DNA of 64,000 bases from Sialis fuliginosa (Eukaryota; Arthropoda; Insecta; Megaloptera; Sialidae), in NCBI GenBank assembly GCA_961205875.1, contig OY540809.1:24812267-24876266 (forward strand), read 5' to 3'. The position numbers and the translations under genes were made by a program. Shown here one piece after another: positions 22,011-35,269 of the stretch; the first letter of the stretch is position 1; every line of letters starts with the position of its first letter. The notes beneath the pieces are model-generated. The model saw nothing but the letters and a program-made list of their open reading frames with translations. It was not told the origin of the DNA and did not search any database.

Positions 22011-23154
22011 ATAAATATTATATGTATATGCCTTTAAAATATTCCTCCAGTTTAAAGAGTAATTAAAAGTATATTATTAGACAAGTATGGACTAGACTGA
22101 TTTAGTTCTCCTGCACCTCATGTCAGACGCCACTGATGGCATAGGTATGCTCTATCTAATATTAACGGTTCCGAGGTTGCATCATTATAGCGATTGTTTG
22201 TGCATTTATTTGTTCATTGAAATGGTGTTTACACGTTAGAAAAATTGGAAATGTAATGCCACAAGCGTTTAAAAGTAGATACGATGAGTGAAAGATAATA
22301 ATGAATATTAATATTCAGTTGAGTTTCAAGGATATGTAAGTAGGATGGATAATTGAGGGTCGAATATATCGTGTTGGATACATATTATTTTGTATAACTG
22401 TAAATATGTATAATATTTTCAATTTTTATAAAATAATACAATGGAAAGAGGAACAATAAAATACTTGAGAATTAGGAAATTCGTGTTATTAAAATCTAAC
22501 GGTAATTTCACTGGGTGTACACTTGATCTACGGTACAAAGTGGAACAGGGCCCTTAGACTGAAATTATTGGCGGGGCCCCTAAGAATTTTTTTCGACCGA
22601 CCCGGTTTTTTTCGATAATTTTAATAACTTTTTTTAGGACTTTCAATATGAAAAAAAACCAGTCTATAGGAATGTCTGGATGACTTTCTTTAAGTTTTTC
22701 AATTAAAAATTTTAATTCGTAAATACTTTTTTTTTTCTCGACGAACTGGGCCCCAAGACTAGAGTCATATCAACCCCCCTCCTCCATTCCTTAAGTAGAA
22801 CAGGTTATCGATTTTTTTTTCTCGAATTTGACCATAAACATCATAATAACTTCTTCAATGTAATTAACGAATTGCAGACATTATTAATTTTATTCACTGT
22901 CCAAAACATGTTTATGTTGTTATTTAATTATTTGTACAAACTTCTTTTGATATTTTTGTCCAAACCCGAAGGCGAAATTTCTTTTTAATAGTAAATTTGG
23001 ATCAAGCTTAAAATTTACAATAAAAAAATTACTTTTCAAATCGACCTCTACTTAATTTATTTAATGGATGGTAGATTTCCACTACTCTTTTTTCTACGTG
23101 AAAAAAATCTCCACATTTCATACAATTTATCAACAAACATATCTTAAGAAAATG
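22011..23154. other. Intergenic, degraded repeats
   Basis: No gene was recognised. 22540-22800 has repeat-like text (ggggcccctaagaattttt, acgaactgggccccaagac), including G/C-rich phrases, probably an old DNA element. The frame at 23068-23391 partly overlaps repeat family R2 and is chance. Confidence 0.45.
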
Positions 23155-24008
23155 TTTTTTTACTTTCTTATACTATGTATATATGAAATACACAATAGTA
23201 TAAGTATAAGTATAGTGAAACCGATTTTTTTCGAAATCCGAATTTTGATGGAATTGTCCATTTGGACCTTCCCTGAATCCATTCTGACTATTTTCGTTAT
23301 GATGCCTGTGTGTCCGTCTGTCTGTCGGTCACTCTGTAAGCACTGTGACTCAAATACGACAAATCGTACAAGGGTGAAATTTTATATTTAAGAATAATTT
23401 TACCTACGTCGATTTTTGAATTTTTCGAATAACAGTGCAAAATAGAGGAAAATGGTCAAGTAAAAAATTGTAGGTAATATTAATATCTATAATTTATGTT
23501 CTATTCATGTTTTCGAAAAAACAAATTTTTGAAAAAAGAATTATTTATTATAATTCAAATGGTTCATAACAGAGAAGAAATATCTGCCATGACTGTCATG
23601 GAACTTTCTTATATTTATTACAGAGATTGAACAGTGTGCGTGTTTGCCATAGGTACCACGAGACTTTCTTATACGTAATACTGAGAGTGAACAGTGTGGG
23701 TGAGTCTAAATAATTATTTAAAAAAAATCTTTCTGACAAAATTATAAATGTATAAGGAATAAATTATAAATAATTATATACTCGACATTTTTTTCTTATT
23801 TCAAAAATAGTTCAAAAATTAAAAAAATGACAAGAATAAACATCCGTTTTCGGTTAAAACGTTCAAAAAATTCATTTAAAACATAATGTAGAGAATAATA
23901 TTATGTATAGTTTATGTCCCATTCATTTTATTTTATCTTTTATTAGTTTGTCAGAAATGTGTTCTAATACGTATAAGAAAATCCCGTAGCTCACATGGCA
24001 CATATTTG
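23155..24008 (+). repeat. Dispersed repeat family R2, copy 1 (about 850 bp)
   Basis: Matches 55135-56083 over its length. Shared phrases are tttactttcttata, gtatagtgaaaccgattttt, ccttccctgaatccattctg, ggtgaaattttatatt, gaacagtgtg and gtataagaaa-tcccgt. The ends are short inverted words (tttcttatac / gtataagaaa), also repeated inside. No frame of length is conserved between copies, so it is a non-coding element. Confidence 0.75.
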
Positions 24009-25720
24009 TTTTTAATTTGTAAATGAATAAATTAAATATTGTTGATCAAATACTTGAAAATAAATTAAAAAACACTGAACGTAGAAAAACTATTTTTCTA
24101 GTAACAGTTCTTCTAAAATTAACATATTAACAATTTTTTTATTCTAATCGCAACAGTTACAAAAACAACAATAAAATACTATATGATCATAAAACTATTG
24201 TAACAGTAAAAAAAACCTTGCTAGTAATCTAGAAAAACCACTATCCATATCAGTTACATTCCATTTACATTAACATTAAACAATTCAATTAAACAAAGAA
24301 ATTGTTTATATGAATATATCCTAGTTTATACGCATTTTACGTAATCTTGTTTATATTTCCGCATAAGTTTTAATTAGAATTAGTAAGAAAGTGAAGAAAA
24401 AAATCGTTGATTCTGGAAATGTTTTTTATATAAGTATGTAGTAATAAAATATATTTAAAACATGAAGAAAATATATTTAATAAATACATAGAAATTAAGT
24501 TGGTAGTTTGAAAAGTTTCATATTTTTTAACATTCATGAATTTATTTTAATTTTTGTTGATTTATAATGTTAAGCTGTCATAACTGAAACGTGATTTTAA
24601 TTGTTACTTTCACATTTGATGAATATTTTTTCATATTTTTTTTTACATACATATAGATAATCTAACTTAATCTATTAAAAGGAAAGTAAGTGATCCAATT
24701 TTCGAAAAAATTGAATGCAAAGGGTAAATTAAATTTGACTGATTCAAAACAAAATTATTGACATTACATTTTTTTTTCTATTTGAATTTTTTTTCCATGA
24801 AACACTGTTAAGAAATCAACGACTACCTTAACTGCACAACTTTTTTTTTAATCATAAATTTCTATAATATAAGTATATTTACAGGATTAATTAAATAGCA
24901 GATAAAAACTTGTTGCTTCAATCCATTTGCAAATAGTTGAATGAAAGCATTTTTTTTGTTTCTGGAAATTATTAAAAATAAGATGTAAAGTAAAAAACAT
25001 TTGTTTTAGGTAATAAAACTCTGCTTTATTATTTAAAATCAGCCCTTATCATTTCCTTAGACAGAGAATTTAATCTTTTAACGAGATCAAACAGACAAAA
25101 TAGAATTCTTAAATGAAAACAAAATAAAAATAAAAAATCTAAAATAACAGAAAATCAGTCTAAGAAAATTATATCGCCATACATTTATAGAGGCAAAAGA
25201 GAAAAGAACCTTCAATTGTTTTTAATCGATTACTTCCGATTTGTGATATATCTCATAGTATTTATATTATATTATAAATCTTTATAAACATTATCTATTT
25301 ATTTATACTTCCGCTTCTTACCGGATAGGTTTATTATTATTATATATTTAAAAACACCAGTTAATACAACATCAAAATTAATATTGATTTGACCTTCTGA
25401 CAAATAACAATATAAACATATGTATAATGTTAGCAACCTTGCCTCAACAGCCCATATTAGTTAAATGTGTGATATGACTAACAATATATGTAACCAGAAG
25501 TTCCAAATATGTTTTTGTGATCTTCGAAAAATAATAAAATAAAATCAAATATAAAATACAAATAACATTTTACTACCAAAATCCTTGTTTATAGAAAACT
25601 CTTCTGCAAAAAAGGCTATACAATTTTCACGTAAAAAAATCTAATCAATGATTAATGTTTTTACATGTGTTACAAGGTTTTAAGGGACATACAAACATGG
25701 AATAATAACTTAATTTATGT
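24009..25720. other. Intergenic, AT-rich, nothing recognised
   Basis: Long AT-rich tract with poly(T)/poly(A) runs. No exon, RNA gene or element ends were identified. Confidence 0.5.
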
Positions 25721-26313
25721 ATAAAAACGTTAGTGCGCTTGTATGTGTTCTCATTAGGCCTAAACCAGTGGAAGTATCGAAGCAATATTCACACCATATG
25801 TTCGTTTGGTGTTCCGATAAGTTTATAGATTTTTTGGACCCAGAAGGTGGGGCTGGGGTTGAGATATTTCGAAAAAATGTATTTTTCCGTATAAAAAATA
25901 CATTAAAACGTTGTTTTTTTGTATATGAGATCACCAGTCCTAAACCACTGGACGTATCGAAGCCATATTCACACCATATGTTTGTTTGGTGCTCCGTTAG
26001 GTTTATCTTTTTTGGAACCGGTAGGTAACGCTGGGGTCGAGGATGTGTACTTATGGTCCGATTTGACTTATATTCAGAATAAATGTTAAATATGTACGTA
26101 GAAAGAAATACTTTTACAAAAAATTGACCCAATAGGTGGCGCTGGAGTCGAGATATTTACGAAAATGTGTATTTATGGTCTGATTTTTAAACAAATTATT
26201 TTTGGGCAGAACAATGTTTGCCGGATCAGCTAAAACAACAATTACAACCCTCCATACGTGACAGAGGGTGAAATATTAACTTCCGTGCGAAGCCGGGACG
26301 GGTCCGCTAGTAC
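25721..26313 (-). repeat. RTE-like retroposon tail with internal about 190-bp duplications
   Basis: On the minus strand it begins near 26313 with gtactagcggacccgtcccg and gcttcgcacgg, a head typical of widespread RTE-like or SINE families. Two units (about 25721-25912 and 25913-26100) share cctaaaccagtggaagtatc (diverged), attcacaccatatg and gtttggtg, and a partial third shares ggtggcgctggagtcgag. Overlapping open frames on both strands arise from the duplication and are not genes. Confidence 0.65.
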
Positions 26314-27599
26314 ATAGATAAATTCTCACCACGTAATAGCGAGTATTCTAATGTGTAGCGTTTATCAAGTCAAAATAATTCAAGTCATTTGTATACAATT
26401 ACAAGTACAATTTCACTTTTACTACAATATGTTAGCAAGAATTGTAATTAGAAGATGTATCAATTAGCTAAATAATTACACAAAACAAAACTCTACATCC
26501 TCAGATGAGTATAATACACACACACACACACACATACATATATATGTAGAGATGATCAAAAAGTCTTCATCCAAATCCTATTTGGAAATTATAATAAATA
26601 TGAAGTACCTACCTTCTTACCTATATGTTAATAACTTACATCGATTCTTTCAGGTATAGAAAATTGCCTGTATTACATTTTTAGTACTGTAAATATGTAC
26701 TGTAGTACTCAAAAACTTCATATAGGGATAGCTAAGTTGTGACAAATAATATCATTTTTTTGTTTCTAGTTGAATAGGTGATTTCGGATCAATTTGGGCA
26801 ACGTATTCGGTTTCAGCACGCCAAAAACTCCTGAAATCACTTTTTGAAGTAGAGACAACAGAACAAAAGTACCTATTTTTTTGTCGGCCATTGAATTCTT
26901 TTAGGGAAATTTTTTTTTTTGCAGAATCAATGTTCATTAATTTTTATTTTCTCTGTATACGCAACTATAACTAATTTTAAATCCAGAATCAGTCAATGTT
27001 TTGTATATGTATGTGTAAACTATTGAAAGAATAAATATTAAGTCATATGTTATGGTAAAATTGATTTACCAATAATATAAAGGTAATAAAGCACACATAA
27101 ATATTTCATCACCAAAATATTTATACCTACAATTTGTTCAAACAAAAACATAATATGCATTTTATTATAACCCAAAGTAATTAAAATTTATTGATATATT
27201 AATATATATTTTTGGATTTTATGTTTTAAATCTGTATTTTGTAATGTTATGTTTATTGTTTAGTTCTTAATTTTAATTAATTTCATAAATAAAAATTTCT
27301 TCACATTATAATTAAAAATATTTATATAGTGTTATATGACTTTGTAATCGTATATATACTCTGAGCTTTAATATATACAGCCAATTAAAGCGCGATTTTA
27401 TTCACATGCATTTACTTTCTACAGCAAAAAGTGTATTAAGTGTACTTCCTCTTTTTTAAATTAATTTTTAATCTTAATTTCAATATCTATACTTATATGG
27501 TTTTAATTAAAATATTTAGTGAAATTTTTGGTTCAGTTTTTTATACTTTGATGAAATTCTATTGCATGAAAAATGGTATACTTTATCTTATTGGAATAC
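26314..27599. other. Intergenic, with a CA/TA microsatellite
   Basis: A (CA)n run followed by tacatatata lies at 26516-26546. The rest is AT-rich with no recognisable feature. Confidence 0.5.
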
Positions 27600-27800
27600 T
27601 TTAAAAAGGAGGAGGTTCTCAATTTGACAATATAAATTTTTTAAGTATTTTCGAACATAACTCCGACAAATATCTATCGATTTAGACGATTTTTTTTTGT
27701 TTAAAATAGTTTATTTATGTGGTGGTCCCATATAAATTTCATCAGAATATCATCATGCATGGACTTAAAATAGGAGGAGGTTCTCAATTCGGTTGTAAAT
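27600..27800 (-). repeat. Dispersed repeat (accgacttc family), reverse copy
   Basis: Contains aggaggaggttctcaatt twice (27607 and 27773), cataactccgacaaatatc and ggtggtcccatataaatt, the inverse of text at 20820-20960 and 29770-29910. This family resembles repeats common in Lepidoptera and related insects. Confidence 0.65.
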
Positions 27801-28538
27801 TTTTTAAATCTTTGAATAATAAAAAAAAACATTTGAAAAACTATGTTTATCGCGACTCCTAACGTGTGTCAAGGGTCTCGGGGTCTGGGTGGTTTAATAC
27901 AGTTTTCAAATTTTTTTCAAAACATAAAATTCGTACTTAGATATGACATTTTCTCTCAAATAATGTTGTTATATTATGTACAAAGGACCAAACTTCCAGT
28001 GAAAAAAACTTTTGTTTTGGTTTTTTAATGTTTTTATACAGAAAATTTATATTTTATTAAAAATGTATGAACCCTCCCCAACTCCCCTTACACAACCTAA
28101 CACCAAATAATCGAAAACAACGGTATTTAACAATCATGCTTTTTATCAAAATATTAAAACAAAAAACAATTGAACTGTTATATTTATATTTCCATAAAAC
28201 ACGTGATCGTAGCACGTGTTTATATAATGCATTAATTATAATTATAAATATTTTCATGTGAAACATAATCATAATAATAATGATTTCTGTTTTGTTTTTT
28301 ACCTTATATTATTGTATATGTATAATAATAATCAATTTTGTTAAAAACATGCTACGAATGTTTAACTTTGTTTTTTAGTTATGACCCATATACATATTTG
28401 CGATTAAATTGCATTGTCAATTATTATTCCTGTACCCGATATGTTGTGAATTGTGACAGTTGTACAAAACGTCTAAGAAATATAAATACATTTTCTTTAA
28501 ATATTTTGGAAGGTACTTACTATCGATATGACACGGTG
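27801..28538. other. Intergenic, nothing recognised
   Basis: AT-rich. Short frames on both strands overlap one another (28057-28272 and 28067-28261) and show no family resemblance. Confidence 0.45.
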
Positions 28539-29531
28539 GTCCTTAACCAAAATAAAGATTCGATGTCATAACCACCAAAACTGCTTTGGCAGAATTTTTT
28601 CTTATTAAAAAACTAACTAAATTCCGAGCTGATCGTCTGACCATTTTTTCGTAAATTACGCTTTTTTATGTTAATAAAATATTAATAATCTTTTTATTTT
28701 AATAAAAATAAAAAGAGATAAAACGAAGAAATTAGACACACTAATAGATGAATTCCGAAAGGGACTTTTGGCAATAAATGTGTCAGAAACACTTAAAATT
28801 CATGTTCTTTTAGAACACTTAGAACAATGCTTAAATTTTCTTGATGATGACGATGGACTAGGATTATGGTCCGAACAAGCAGGTGAGGCTATTCACCGAG
28901 AATTTTTGATATTTTGGGATAGGAGAAAAGTCAAGTCAGTGAACAATCCTTCATATATTATTCGATTTAAAAAGGCAGTTGTACAGTTCTCTTCCGATCA
29001 CATCTAAATAAAATTAACTTAATTTTTCTATTAATGTATAGGATTTAATTTTTGATTGGTAAATCTGACATTTGTTTAATGCACAAAATATATTTTTGGT
29101 TTTTATGTAATATTTATGTTTTGTTATTTTACCTTTTATTTTATCTATTAAAAAATAATCTAAAAGAAATAAAATGAATCAATAAAAACAGTGAAATTTG
29201 ATAGTTTTTGTTGAGCTAATTTGACTTCTATTATTCAATAACTATTAAAAAAATTTATTATTATACATATTATATACATATATTTTATATATTATATATA
29301 CGTAGTACACATATATATGCATACCAATTTCATAAACCTATTATATAAATCGGCAAATTAATGAGAATATAAGAATATTAAATTATAGTATATTATTAAC
29401 ATAAAAAAGCGTAATTTACAATCAGTTACGAATTCGCTTTTTACAGAATTTTGTTAGTTTTTTAATAAGAAAAAATCCTGCCGAAGCAGTTTTGGTGGGC
29501 ATGACATCGTAACTTTATTTTGGTTAAGGAC
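28539..29531. mobile_element. Transposon-like element, 993 bp, long terminal inverted repeats
   Basis: The left end GTCCTTAACCAAAATAAAG is mirrored by CTTTATTTTGGTTAAGGAC at the right. Inverted similarity runs inward for about 150 bp through accaccaaaactgctt, cttattaaaaaactaac and gtaaattacgcttttttatg. The interior holds one partial coding frame (28708-29004). No target duplication is clear (possibly tatgacac / tatgagtc). The superfamily is unassigned. Confidence 0.7.
28708..29007 (+). pseudogene. Transposon-derived C-terminal ORF fragment (unassigned family)
   Basis: From about 28708 the frame reads RDKTKKLDTLIDEFRKG, then LKIHVLLEHLEQCLNFLDD, LGLWSEQAGEAIHREFL and IFWDRRKVK, ending SSDHI and a stop at 29005. 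The pattern (hydrophobic-HV-x3-H...GLG-x2-SEQ-x3-E-x2-H-x-F...W-R) recalls C-terminal parts of multi-copy hypothetical proteins from insect transposable elements. This is a recollection of pattern, not a search result. About 100 codons are open with protein-like composition inside the element, but the front part of the protein is missing. Confidence 0.5.
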
Positions 29532-29559
29532 TATGAGTCTATATAAAAAAAAATAAAAC

Positions 29560-29945
29560 CGACTTCAAAAACACCCTATAAACAATGAAAAGAGCATAAT
29601 AATTAAATTTTATAGTTCTTGAAGTCGGTTTTCATTTTATGTCTTTTTTTTAAATGGCTTGGGACTGACTTTAAAAACATTCAGTGTTTTCAGGGTTTTC
29701 TTAGTCGCTTTTTTTCAAGTTTTTTATTTTTATTTTTTTTTGAGTGGTGTATCTCGAAGTCCATGGTTAGATTCTGATAAAATTTATATGGGACCACCTC
29801 GGGAATATACTCTTTCAAACAAACCAAAAATTATCCAAATTGGTGCATATTTGTCCGTGAGATGCCCGAACATATAAAAATATATATAGGTACTGTCGAA
29901 TTGAGAATCTCTTCTTTTTTTGAAGCCGGTTTAAAACAAGATAGT
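29560..29945 (+). repeat. Dispersed repeat (accgacttc family), copy 2
   Basis: Begins ataaaaccgacttcaaaaac and ends tttttttgaagccggttt, an inverted pair. The middle has gattctgataaaatttatat and gggaccacctcgggaatata, matching 20820-20880. It is non-coding. Confidence 0.65.
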
Positions 29946-30959
29946 GACTACCGTCAGTCCGTGAGTATAAGTGCAATCAATGCCACAACATATTTATTCG
30001 AAGTCATTAGACGAAATGGAAGTTATACTGATTATAAATTTTTTTCTATTTTTTAATTTTATAAGTTTTCATAATAGTGAACCTAGAAATATGTTCTCAT
30101 TATTTTCAATAATTGTCATTAATCTTATAATTTTTTATAATAAATAGCAATATTATAGTATTATTTACAGTACTATATAATTTAAAAAAATATTGATAGT
30201 CTGGCCCTGAATATTTTTTCTTTCCATAAAAATCAGGAACAAAATTAATGAACTTATAATTATGTCTTTCTATGCATATCCTTAATATATACAAAACTCA
30301 ACGTCTCTCTGTCTGTCCTCTTATCCAATATACGTTTTTTTTTAATTCATAGATATGTTCTCTGGCCAGGATATAAGATTTATTTTGATACGTTAGGTAA
30401 CATAAGGAATAAGCAGTGATGATAATAGTAAATCAAGTCGGAAAAAAGTTTGCCGCCAGCGCGCTCTCTGCAATACGCTGCCTAAACCGTTAACTATTGA
30501 ACAAAATAATGTAGTAAAGAATTGTGTAGAATCAAAAGATGTAAAATAAAGTCCGCGATACCATATATCTAACTTTTATATCTAAGCCACAATGACTGCT
30601 TTTATGTTACAAAGAAAATTTAAAATGTTTGGGTTCTATTTACGTGGACTTATGACCTGCAAAACATTAATCCTTATCGAAATAAATGATTTCATTGTCA
30701 TAAGTACTTAATGTAGATATAATTTGCCCTTTACAGCATCTAATTTGGCCTTTTAGTTCAGGAAATAACTTTAAATAAGTTATATACGGTAAAATATTAT
30801 TAATAACGCGCAAACTAAAGAAGTGCCGCGACGGAGCGGGGCAAAAGAAGCGATTCACATGCGCTCAGCCGGCATTCGGACTCCCTTGACTCGGCCGTTT
30901 TGATCAATAAATTATAAATTAAAAAAAATTATTTATTATAAATAATTAACTTTTAAATT
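29946..30959. other. Intergenic, with scattered GC-richer patches
   Basis: 30440-30490 (tttgccgccagcgcgctctc) and 30825-30900 (gccgcgacggagcggggc ... tcggccgttttg) are less AT-rich but show no exon structure. I recognise no gene. Confidence 0.4.
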
Positions 30960-31145
30960 TAAACAGAACAAAAATTATTTGTACTTTTTGTTTTGATTCG
31001 TTTTTGTTAGGTAAATTAGATGTTGGTTAGTTATTATTACAAAAATAACTAATCGTGTTTGTACTTAATTTAATTATATTTTTCAAAAATCCTAAACAAT
31101 AATTCCGTAGTCCACGCGACCGAAGCCGCGAGTACCTACAGCTAG
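30960..31145 (-). repeat. Reverse copy of the 2345-3140 repeat, carrying the empty Harbinger site
   Basis: On the minus strand the order is cgcggcttcggtcgcgtgga, attccgtagtcc's inverse context, tttgtacttaatt-type phrases, ttaccTAAcaaaaacgaatc. The TAA at 31007-31009 (TTA on +) sits exactly where the element 2490-3028 is inserted in the other copy. Confidence 0.7.
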
Positions 31146-33315
31146 TTCTATATACATAATTTGGCATAATATAATGTCGTTATAATACCTACCTTCGACT
31201 CATGGACGATTTTTTCTGTTATACTCACGATGGTCACTCAACTCAGCTATATATCAGCCTCTTGTAAATATTATAATAATTTAAAGACAAAAACAGCTAA
31301 TTCTTTCTGTTATGATTATCTTAACATATGGATTGTTCATAAAATATACAGTGTCTGTGTTGATAGTTTTTTAATAGTTTATGACTCAATAGGACTTTGA
31401 ATACAATGACATCATTCTTGTAGTTGTATGGAAATTAGAACTGGTAAATTGAGAAATCACTTATTAAGGATTCTTAAAAATAAATATGAATAATAGATTA
31501 TATTACATATTGTTTACAGGTGTACAAAAGTACATTATATAGGTTAAAATATTGTTTCTTAATGTACTCAATAGTTTTAACTTTTTATAACAATACAATG
31601 AAACATTGTTTTAGGATTAACCGTGTTTTTCAATTTAGAAAATTCATTTATTTCTTTTCGGTGTCCATCCGTCTGTCACAGGCAATTTTCTCTGAAACTA
31701 TTCGACGTAAACATTTGAAATTTAGTACAGAGATAGAATGTGGTAGCTCAATTATAGACGTTAAGTATAAAAAGTTTAATTTTGATTCTGGGGATTAAAT
31801 TGGGAAATGGAAAAAATTTCTGTTCTCCACCATTAACATCAAAAGGATCGCTCAGATTGAAAAATTTTAACGCGATCAATTGTTATAAACAATTTAATCA
31901 TTTATTTCCTTATAACTGCTGAACCATTAGTTTTAGAGAAAATGTTTTCGACAAAAAATATTTCTCACGATGTAAGGAACAACTTTTGTTCTTACACATT
32001 TTTAAAAATTTTCAATAAATTAAGTGGGGGCTGATGGCATAGAACACTTATTGTGCACTTATCTTAATTTTTTTAATAATAATACCCAAACCAATTGGTT
32101 CCCATCATATTAGAACAGGTATTATTAAAAAATGTAAAAATAATAAATGACATGTTTTCTTGATTCAGATTTTAATTCTTTTCTAACACATTGTTGAATA
32201 TAATGGTTAGTTTTACCGCTAAAGTCACTTAAACTGTAATTACTCATATTTGTCAGATATCATGTGCATAATTGTAACTCATGTTAGAAAATAATTCCAA
32301 ATGTTATAAACATATGACACTGCAACATGTGGTGTAGACTTTGTTTATAGACATATCAACTGTTATTATTACTTTGATATTTTTATTATTTGATCTAGAA
32401 GATGATTTGTATGTGTATGTATGCATTATATTATAAAAGAAAGCGTAAATGATATGATATATATACAATTATGTCGAAAAATTGTGAACTTTCCTAAAGC
32501 TAGACTAGATTCTCAATTTTATCAACCAATTAAACATTGCAACAAACATATTGAATACAAAGGATTCTTTCACGGTTTCGTCCAAAATTTCCTTGTGATC
32601 GGCTGCTCTAAACACGTTTGCATCAAATCTCTACCTCTCTACCTGACCGTATTTGTTTTATTACTGATTTCATACTGAATAATAATGAAAATTACATACT
32701 TGCTAACTATCCATTCGTATTTAATTGAATCATTTGATGACTTTCTAACAGTAAAAATCTCATCAAAATCGGTTTAATAGTTTTCGTGTTTAATTAGAAC
32801 AAAAGTTCCAAAAAATATAAAACTGTACATACTTTATATATTAATGATTTTACCTAATAAAAACAGCCGAGACTGATATGAAACTGAGAATAATCTCTAG
32901 CTAAAAGCATATTTGTAATATACCACGAAACGTTTGATTTAAAAATATATATAAGTGGAGGTATATCAAACGAGTTGGGTAGATAAGGTCTGTCCTTTAC
33001 GAACATACCAGATTTCTGTTATTTATAAAACAATAAATGATCGCACTTCAAAAAGAGCACGTTTGTAATTTTTACGCGTTTTTTACCCCCTAATGAAGCA
33101 ATATTTATATTATTACTAAAGTATATTTTATAAACTTTTATCCCAGCATTAGTTTATTTTATTCACAGTGCGCTTCTATGTAATATAAAATAAATCAATT
33201 CAAAAAAAGATTTATAAAAATTAGTAAAAACCGCAAACGCGCTTTTTTTGATGTACGATTTATATCATATATTGTTTTATTAATAACATAAATCTTATAT
33301 GTTCGGAAAAGACAT
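31146..33315. other. Intergenic, nothing recognised
   Basis: AT-rich with eroded retroposon text (cgtctgtcacaggcaattt at 31671, catcaaaatcggtttaatag at 32762). The frames at 31520-31798 and 32421-32678 lie in this background and have no family resemblance. Confidence 0.45.
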
Positions 33316-33831
33316 AAGGTAGTGGCACCAGTCTTGGATATGACCCCAATAATGTTTTTGTTTTTTTAAATGAAATATACTGAATTAGAAATATGTATGT
33401 GTTGATATTTGATTACTACCAGTTCTGAATATTAATCTATGTACATTTAACTGTCTTACATCGTGATTTGACGACAATCGGCCAATAGGTGTCAAAATGG
33501 TGGACATTTAAACTTATTATTAATATAATTTATTTATTAATTATTATATTATCATAGTTACTGCTTTACATTGTTTCAAATTTGACGATTCTTTCTTTTA
33601 TATCTATTGTGTCGTAGTGCTTATCATTTTGTAATCATTAGCAAGTGTCCATCACTGCGTGCTCATTACTGGTTTTACCTTTGCCATTACTGGAGAAAAA
33701 AACATGAACAAAATAAAGAGCTATAATTTAAAAAAACAAACTATATTTGCGGACTTTGGTAAAGAAATTGATTAAATAAAGAGTTACTTGTTTTATAATT
33801 AGTAACATGAGTTCATGAGAATTACAAAAAA
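33316..33831 (+). repeat. Dispersed repeat family A, copy 2
   Basis: Collinear with 4634-5059. About 80 bp at about 33702-33785 (starting aacatgaacaaaataaag) have no counterpart in copy 1, so there was an insertion here or a deletion there. Confidence 0.75.
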
Positions 33832-34404
33832 ACAAATCCATTAATAAAGAAAAAACCGAAAACTTGCTATTTACCTCATCCTTAATAATTCAATAACACT
33901 GAAAATATTTTTACACGTGATATTTCGTTTAACGCATCCACCTCCTTTTAAATATTTAAAATTTAAAAAAAAGTCCATTTATATATATATTAATTTTAAT
34001 TTTTTCGAATTTCATGCATGACAATTAACTTAATGTATCTATAAATAATATTCTAGTTTATTTACTTTTAACAACAATTAACCCGCATAGTTACTGAACC
34101 GCAAACAGCTTATCATATATCTCTGACTGTAACTATTCCTAATAGAACGTAGCAGTAATTCCTTATTTCGATTCAGTTGCAACTGAAATTGTAAATCAAA
34201 AAAACAACTATCAGCTTAGTTTCTAGACTGCATCACAATTTATGATGAATTATGTGTACAGTTACATAGATTATGATGATGTGACATCTGTAGACATGTA
34301 TTTAATTTAATAGGTATAGTATATGCATTTAACTGTTAATATAAAAAAAAACATTTTTTTATATGTTTCTGAAATTTTTAATTCTTTAACAATTTTGTTT
34401 ATTT
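33832..34404. other. Intergenic, nothing recognised
   Basis: AT-rich. No feature was supported. Confidence 0.45.
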
Positions 34405-35269
34405 AGGATGTGTCGAAAAAATATTTTCCTCTCGTTACGAAATACGTTAGTTTTTTACCTAAAATAATTCCTCGCCGAAGGATTACCCTGTAGTTCAATT
34501 TTAAGAGGTGTCGCAAGAAGGAGTCCCGTTTCCCATTTAAATTACATGGGAAAATGATTCTTTAGTACTAAAATTGGTAGGTATTACTGATTCATGTTAA
34601 CTGATGAAAAATGTTTAAGAACATTATTTTGTAAAAGATAAAATTTTCTACAAAAGTGTCTACAAAGTCTTGTCTCTCAATTCAACGTATCAAAAGGTAC
34701 AGGCATTCAAATTTATTATTATTATTATTTATTTATTTGTTAAAATGTACCTACGTCTAAAATGCTCTCAGGGCTAAACTATTGTTTCTATAAAAATAAG
34801 TTAAATAATAATTTTATAGGAAATTTAATTCTCTATAAAAATACTTCAAAGAGCTATAGGTGTAAATGCAATGAGTTAAAACCTATAAGCGTTTTAAATA
34901 TTTATGTTTTTACAAAAATCAACATTTAAACGACAATTTTCTATAAATATCAATTAAATAGCAATATATTTCCCTACTACTAAGCTGTTGGTAAAGGAAT
35001 GACCAAGCCGATAACTGGCATCATTAGAACATAATTTTATTCTCTACAAAATGACGTCCTTTTTTCAGTTATCATGAATCACTAATACCAACTTTATTAC
35101 TAAAGAATAATTTTTCCATGTTATTTAAATGGGAAACAAGATCCCCCTTGGGACATCTCTTAATATTCAACTACAGGGTAATCCTTGTGGGGGGATTTAT
35201 TTTGGGTCATAAATCATCTTATTTCGTAACGAGAGCGAGGAAAAAAATATGGTTTTTTTGACACACCCT
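34405..35269. mobile_element. Inverted-repeat element, 865 bp, arms about 215 bp
   Basis: The left arm starts AGGATGTGTCGAAAAAATAT and the right arm ends ttttttgacacaccct. Arms share cgttacgaaata, attaccctgtagtt, tttcccatttaaat and ttagtactaaaa-type text in inverse. The centre contains a (TTA)n-rich stretch at about 34715-34740. No coding region. The short inverted end TGTGTCRAAAAAA may help family assignment. Confidence 0.7.

Noticed and set aside
25710-26132. 140-codon minus frame and 103-codon plus frame, the longest outside the genes
   Set aside because: Both lie in a duplicated retroposon-like tail. Peptide repeats mirror the DNA duplication, and opposite strands are open together, a sign of repeat structure rather than coding.
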